A stretch of DNA of 64,000 nucleotides from Blattabacterium cuenoti (GTDB lineage Bacteria > Bacteroidota > Bacteroidia > Flavobacteriales > Blattabacteriaceae), in assembly GCF_014252115.1 (NCBI RefSeq), contig NZ_CP059211.1, forward strand, positions 310,001 through 374,000, read 5' to 3'. Both the position numbers and the translations under genes were made by a program. The notes beneath the pieces are model-generated. The model was not told the origin of the DNA, ran no database searches, and worked only from the letters and a program-made list of their open reading frames with translations. Positions 60,842 through 64,000 of the stretch are shown in pieces (position 1 is the stretch's first letter; each line of letters begins with the position of its first letter).

Positions 60842-61582
60842 ATGAAGACTAATAATATTCTGATTTCACAATCTCTTAATAGAGACTCTAACACTCCATA
60901 TATAAAGCTTAGCAAAAATAAAAATGTAAATATCGATTTTCGATCTTTTATAGAAGTAAAAGGTGCTTCTTCTATCGAAGTAAGAAAACAGAAAATTAAA
61001 TTTTCTGATTTTACTGTATTACTTTTTATTAGTAAAAAATCTATAGATCATTATTTTAGATTGGCAGAATCTATGCGTTTTAAAGTTCCCATTTCTATGA
61101 AATATATCTGTCAAACAAAATCTATAGCTTATTATTTACAAAAATATATTGTCTTCAGAAAAAGAAAAATTCATATTGGAAACAAATCATTTAAAGATAT
61201 ACTTCCTTACATTAAAAAACACTATAAAGAAAAATTTCTCTTACCTTCTTCAGATATACTAAAACCTGAAATTCCTGATATCTTGAATAAACAAAATATT
61301 TTCTGGAAAAGAGTTATTTTATATAAAACAGCTTCTAGTAATTTATCAGATCTAAATTTAAAACATGTATACTATGATATTTTAGTTTTTTTTAATCCAG
61401 CAGAAATAAAATCTTTATTTGATAATTTTCCTAATTTTGATCAAAATAATATTAAAATTGCTACTTTTGGGAAAAATACTTTAAATGCTGCTTATAAAGC
61501 AGGATTAAAAATTGATATTCAAGTACCAACTCCAGAATTTCCTTCTATGGTTATGGCTTTAGAGAAATTTATAAAAAAATAA
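60842..61582 (+). CDS. hemD: Uroporphyrinogen-III synthase-like protein
   Basis: The 246-residue protein matches the flavobacterial HemD type: LISQSLNRDSNTPYIKL, VRKQKIKFSDFTVLLFISKK, FRKRKIHIGNKSFKDILPYI, YKTASSNLSDLN, YDILVFFNPAEIKSLFDNFP and IATFGKNTLNAAYKAGL. HemD closes hydroxymethylbilane into uroporphyrinogen III for haem. The family is poorly conserved and no other haem gene is in the window, so the function rests on the resemblance to flavobacterial homologues. The gene is tail to tail with glmS, 2 bases apart. Confidence 0.83.
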   Translation: MKTNNILISQSLNRDSNTPYIKLSKNKNVNIDFRSFIEVKGASSIEVRKQKIKFSDFTVLLFISKKSIDHYFRLAESMRFKVPISMKYICQTKSIAYYLQKYIVFRKRKIHIGNKSFKDILPYIKKHYKEKFLLPSSDILKPEIPDILNKQNIFWKRVILYKTASSNLSDLNLKHVYYDILVFFNPAEIKSLFDNFPNFDQNNIKIATFGKNTLNAAYKAGLKIDIQVPTPEFPSMVMALEKFIKK

Positions 61583-61584
61583 AG

Positions 61585-63438
61585 TTATTCTACTGTCACT
61601 GATTTTGCTAAATTTCTAGGTTGATCTATATTTTCTCCACGTATATAAGCAATTTGATAAGCTAATAATTGAAGTGGAATAACAGTTAATAATGGACTAA
61701 GTATTTCAGGGGTACTTGGTATTTTTATTACATGATCAGCTAACATATTAACTTGAGTATCATCTTCGTTAATTATAACTATAACTTTCCCTTTTCTAGC
61801 TTTTATTTCTTGTATGTTTGCCACAATTTTATTATAAAATCCTTCTTTTATAGCAACAAATACCACTGGCATATTTTCATCTACCAAGGCTATAGGTCCA
61901 TGTTTCATTTCTGCTGCAGGATAACCTTCTGCATGTATATAGGATATTTCTTTTAATTTTAAAGCTCCTTCTAAAGCAACCGGAAAATTAATTCCTCTTC
62001 CTAAATACAAAAAATTATTTACATTATAATATATTTGAGATATTTTTCTTATGATACTATCCACTATCTTCAATGTATAGTCAACTTTCTCTGGGATTAA
62101 ACCTAATTCTTTACATAAGAATTTGTAACGATTATTATTAATGGTAGATCTGTTTTTTCCTATGATTAAAGATAATAATATAAGAACCGTAATTTGTGCT
62201 GTAAAAGCTTTAGTAGAAGCTACACCAATTTCAGGTCCTGCATGTGTATAAGCTCCTGCATCTACATTTCTCGCAATAGATGATCCTACTACATTACAAA
62301 TTCCAAATACAAAAGCCCCTTTCTTTTTTGCTAATTTTAAAGCTGCTAAAGTATCGGCTGTTTCTCCTGACTGCGAAATCACAATAATAACGTCATTTTT
62401 TCCTAAAATAGGATTTCTATATCGAAATTCAGAAGCATATTCTACTTCTACTGGAATACGTGTAAGTTCCTCTAATAAATATTCTCCAATCAAACCAGCA
62501 TGCCATGAGGTCCCACACGCCACTATAGTTATACATTTAGCATGGATAAAAATATCTTTATTAAATTCTACTCCATTAATACAAATAATTTTTTCCGGAA
62601 TTAATAATCTACCACGTAAGGTATCTAAAATTGTTTTAGGTTGTTCATATATTTCCTTTAACATAAAATATTTATATTCCCCTTTTTCAATTTCTTTTAA
62701 ATTAATTTTAAGTTTTTTAACAATTGGATTTAATCTATGATTATCTATAATCTTTCTAAGATCTAATTCTTTTCCTTTCTTAAGGATAGCCATTTCTCCA
62801 TCCTTTAAATAAAGGACACTTTTAGTATAATTTATAAAAGAAATAGGATCAGATGCAACGAAAAATTCTTTATTATTTATTCCTAATGATAAAGGACTTC
62901 CTAATTTTGCAATTATAATTGTTTCAGGATGAGATTTTTCTACTACAACAATAGAATAAGCCCCTATAATTTCGTTTAAAGAAATTCTAACAGCTTCTTC
63001 TAATGATAATTTATTTTCTTTTTTAAGATATTCGATTAAGTTAACTAAAACCTCTGTATCTGTCTGACTTTTAAAAGTAAATCCATTTTTTAATAAAATA
63101 ATTTTAATAGCATAATAATTCTCTATAATTCCATTATGAATTATAATAAGTTCATTAGAATTCGAAACATGAGGATGAGCATTGATATGATCTGCTATTC
63201 CGTGAGTAGCCCATCTTGTATGACCTATACCCGTAGTTCCTTTTATTTTTTTTTTACAAGAAGAAATTTTCTTCTCCAATTCATAAACTCTTCCTTTTGT
63301 TTTATATAAATTATATCCATTTTTATAGAAAACAGCAATACCGGAACTATCGTATCCTCTATATTCTAATTTTTTTAATCCATTAATAATGATAGGATAA
63401 GCTTCTTTATGACCCAAATAACCGATTATACCACACAT
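61585..63438 (-). CDS. glmS: Glutamine-fructose-6-phosphate aminotransferase
   Basis: GlmS makes glucosamine 6-phosphate for peptidoglycan and lipid A. The 617-residue protein has the N-terminal glutamine amidotransferase domain with the nucleophile Cys at position 2 (MCGIIGYLGHKEA), GIGHTRWATHG and HNGIIENY. Two SIS isomerase domains follow (VACGTSWHAGLIGEYLLEEL, VISQSGETADTL), then a C-terminal PRNLAKSVTVE. All catalytic elements are present. A glycogen-synthase-like gene lies just upstream on the same strand, 40 bases away. Confidence 0.97.
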   Translation of the reverse strand: MCGIIGYLGHKEAYPIIINGLKKLEYRGYDSSGIAVFYKNGYNLYKTKGRVYELEKKISSCKKKIKGTTGIGHTRWATHGIADHINAHPHVSNSNELIIIHNGIIENYYAIKIILLKNGFTFKSQTDTEVLVNLIEYLKKENKLSLEEAVRISLNEIIGAYSIVVVEKSHPETIIIAKLGSPLSLGINNKEFFVASDPISFINYTKSVLYLKDGEMAILKKGKELDLRKIIDNHRLNPIVKKLKINLKEIEKGEYKYFMLKEIYEQPKTILDTLRGRLLIPEKIICINGVEFNKDIFIHAKCITIVACGTSWHAGLIGEYLLEELTRIPVEVEYASEFRYRNPILGKNDVIIVISQSGETADTLAALKLAKKKGAFVFGICNVVGSSIARNVDAGAYTHAGPEIGVASTKAFTAQITVLILLSLIIGKNRSTINNNRYKFLCKELGLIPEKVDYTLKIVDSIIRKISQIYYNVNNFLYLGRGINFPVALEGALKLKEISYIHAEGYPAAEMKHGPIALVDENMPVVFVAIKEGFYNKIVANIQEIKARKGKVIVIINEDDTQVNMLADHVIKIPSTPEILSPLLTVIPLQLLAYQIAYIRGENIDQPRNLAKSVTVE

Positions 63439-63478
63439 TTTTAGATAAAATTATAATTTTTTTTATCTATTTATTAAT

Positions 63479-64000
63479 TTAATTTATCTCTTCTAAAAAA
63501 GTTTCTTTATAAAATTGTTGATAAACGGTTTCTATCTCTTCTACAGGATAATATTTTAATACTAACAATTTATTTTCTTTTATATAATCTTCTATTTCCT
63601 TAGGAAAAATAAAATCTCCTTTTATAATAGAATCTGAAAAATACATACACAGTTTGATTAGATTAAAATAATTTGGTTTTTCCAACAATTTTAATTGTCT
63701 AGATTTTATTCCATCAGATTTAATTTTTTGAATAATATCTTTATTCAAAAAACCTTTAAAAGGTTTATTATAAATAGACACAATGATTTTTACAGTTTGA
63801 TACACTGGATCATTTTTATATAAATTTTTGATATATAAAGGAATAAAAGAACTCATCCATCCATATATGTGTATAATATCAGGTTTCCAATTTAGTTTTC
63901 TTACAGTTTCTAAAACACCTTTTGTAAAAAATAAAGCTCTTTCATCATTATCTTGAAAAAAAATTCCATTTTCATCTTCATCTATTGCTTTTCTTTTAAA
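63479..64000 (-). CDS. Glycogen/starch synthase-like protein, C-terminal part
   Basis: The minus-strand frame enters at base 64000 and ends at 63479, giving 173 residues: DNDERALFFTKGVLETVRKL, NWKPDIIHIYGWMSSFIPLY, KIIVSIYNKPFKGFL. These match the Glyco_transf_5 (starch synthase catalytic) domain as it occurs in the short, about 270-residue proteins next to glmS in flavobacteria. The second half of a full GT-B glycogen synthase does not follow, as the frame stops and glmS begins. Whether the short form makes glycogen is unknown to me. The start is outside the window. Confidence 0.82.
   Translation of the reverse strand, partial: FKRKAIDEDENGIFFQDNDERALFFTKGVLETVRKLNWKPDIIHIYGWMSSFIPLYIKNLYKNDPVYQTVKIIVSIYNKPFKGFLNKDIIQKIKSDGIKSRQLKLLEKPNYFNLIKLCMYFSDSIIKGDFIFPKEIEDYIKENKLLVLKYYPVEEIETVYQQFYKETFLEEIN

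Overview
The window reads as a chromosome segment of an obligate endosymbiont of the Bacteroidota (order Flavobacteriales), most probably a Blattabacterium strain of cockroaches. The DNA is very AT-rich outside the RNA genes. Genes are tightly packed, and several overlap by 1-10 bases. The proteins have flavobacterial architectures: DAHP synthase fused to chorismate mutase, DnaE with an N-terminal exonuclease, and the acetylated-intermediate arginine route. Complete amino-acid biosynthesis clusters are kept, as expected for a nutritional symbiont. There are no insertion sequences, phages, CRISPR arrays or toxin systems. The genus assignment is inference from gene content and sequence character.

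Layout. Bases 1-4652 (minus) hold the 5' part of metK and an aromatic amino-acid operon: pheA, an aminotransferase, tyrA and DAHP synthase-chorismate mutase. A divergent mntH follows. Next come rpsF-rpsR-rplI, gltX and mnmE (minus), then prmC, ligA, lon and lysA (plus). The lysA stop codon lies inside a tRNA-Ser gene. Bases 17257-25483 carry metG, a stand-alone 5' nuclease, a frameshifted nadD, a porin-like gene, ftsK, an LptF/G permease and ribB. Bases 25491-37026 (minus) hold tRNA-Asp, trxA and an 11-kb arginine/carbamoyl-phosphate operon. That operon begins with a GNAT-argininosuccinate synthase fusion and runs argC, argD, carA, carB, argF', argB, argE. dnaE, rpsA and nrdA follow.

Bases 45224-50175 are one rRNA operon on the minus strand: 16S, tRNA-Ile, tRNA-Ala, 23S, 5S. 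Inverted repeats around 16S and 23S form the expected processing stems. The 16S 3' end has lost the CCTCC anti-Shine-Dalgarno core. Bases 50440-64000 are mostly housekeeping: queA, a polyprenyl synthase, a frameshifted topA, an uncharacterised small gene, rsmI, asd, gmk, a tRNA-like locus, tRNA-Asn overlapping rpiB, pgk, sodA, folB, tRNA-Cys, hemD, glmS and part of a glycogen-synthase-like gene.

How the genes work together: the arginine, aromatic, lysine (asd, lysA) and glutamine-linked functions fit a symbiont that turns host nitrogen waste into amino acids. The strongest unusual signals are those of reductive evolution. They are two essential genes out of frame at 11-A tracts, loss of the anti-SD, two protein genes that end inside tRNA genes, a tRNA-shaped locus with broken helices, a gene fusion, and several proteins that lack a domain (FtsK, MetG, the PolA-type nuclease) or a redox tail (NrdA). 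I found no new defence or mobile system.
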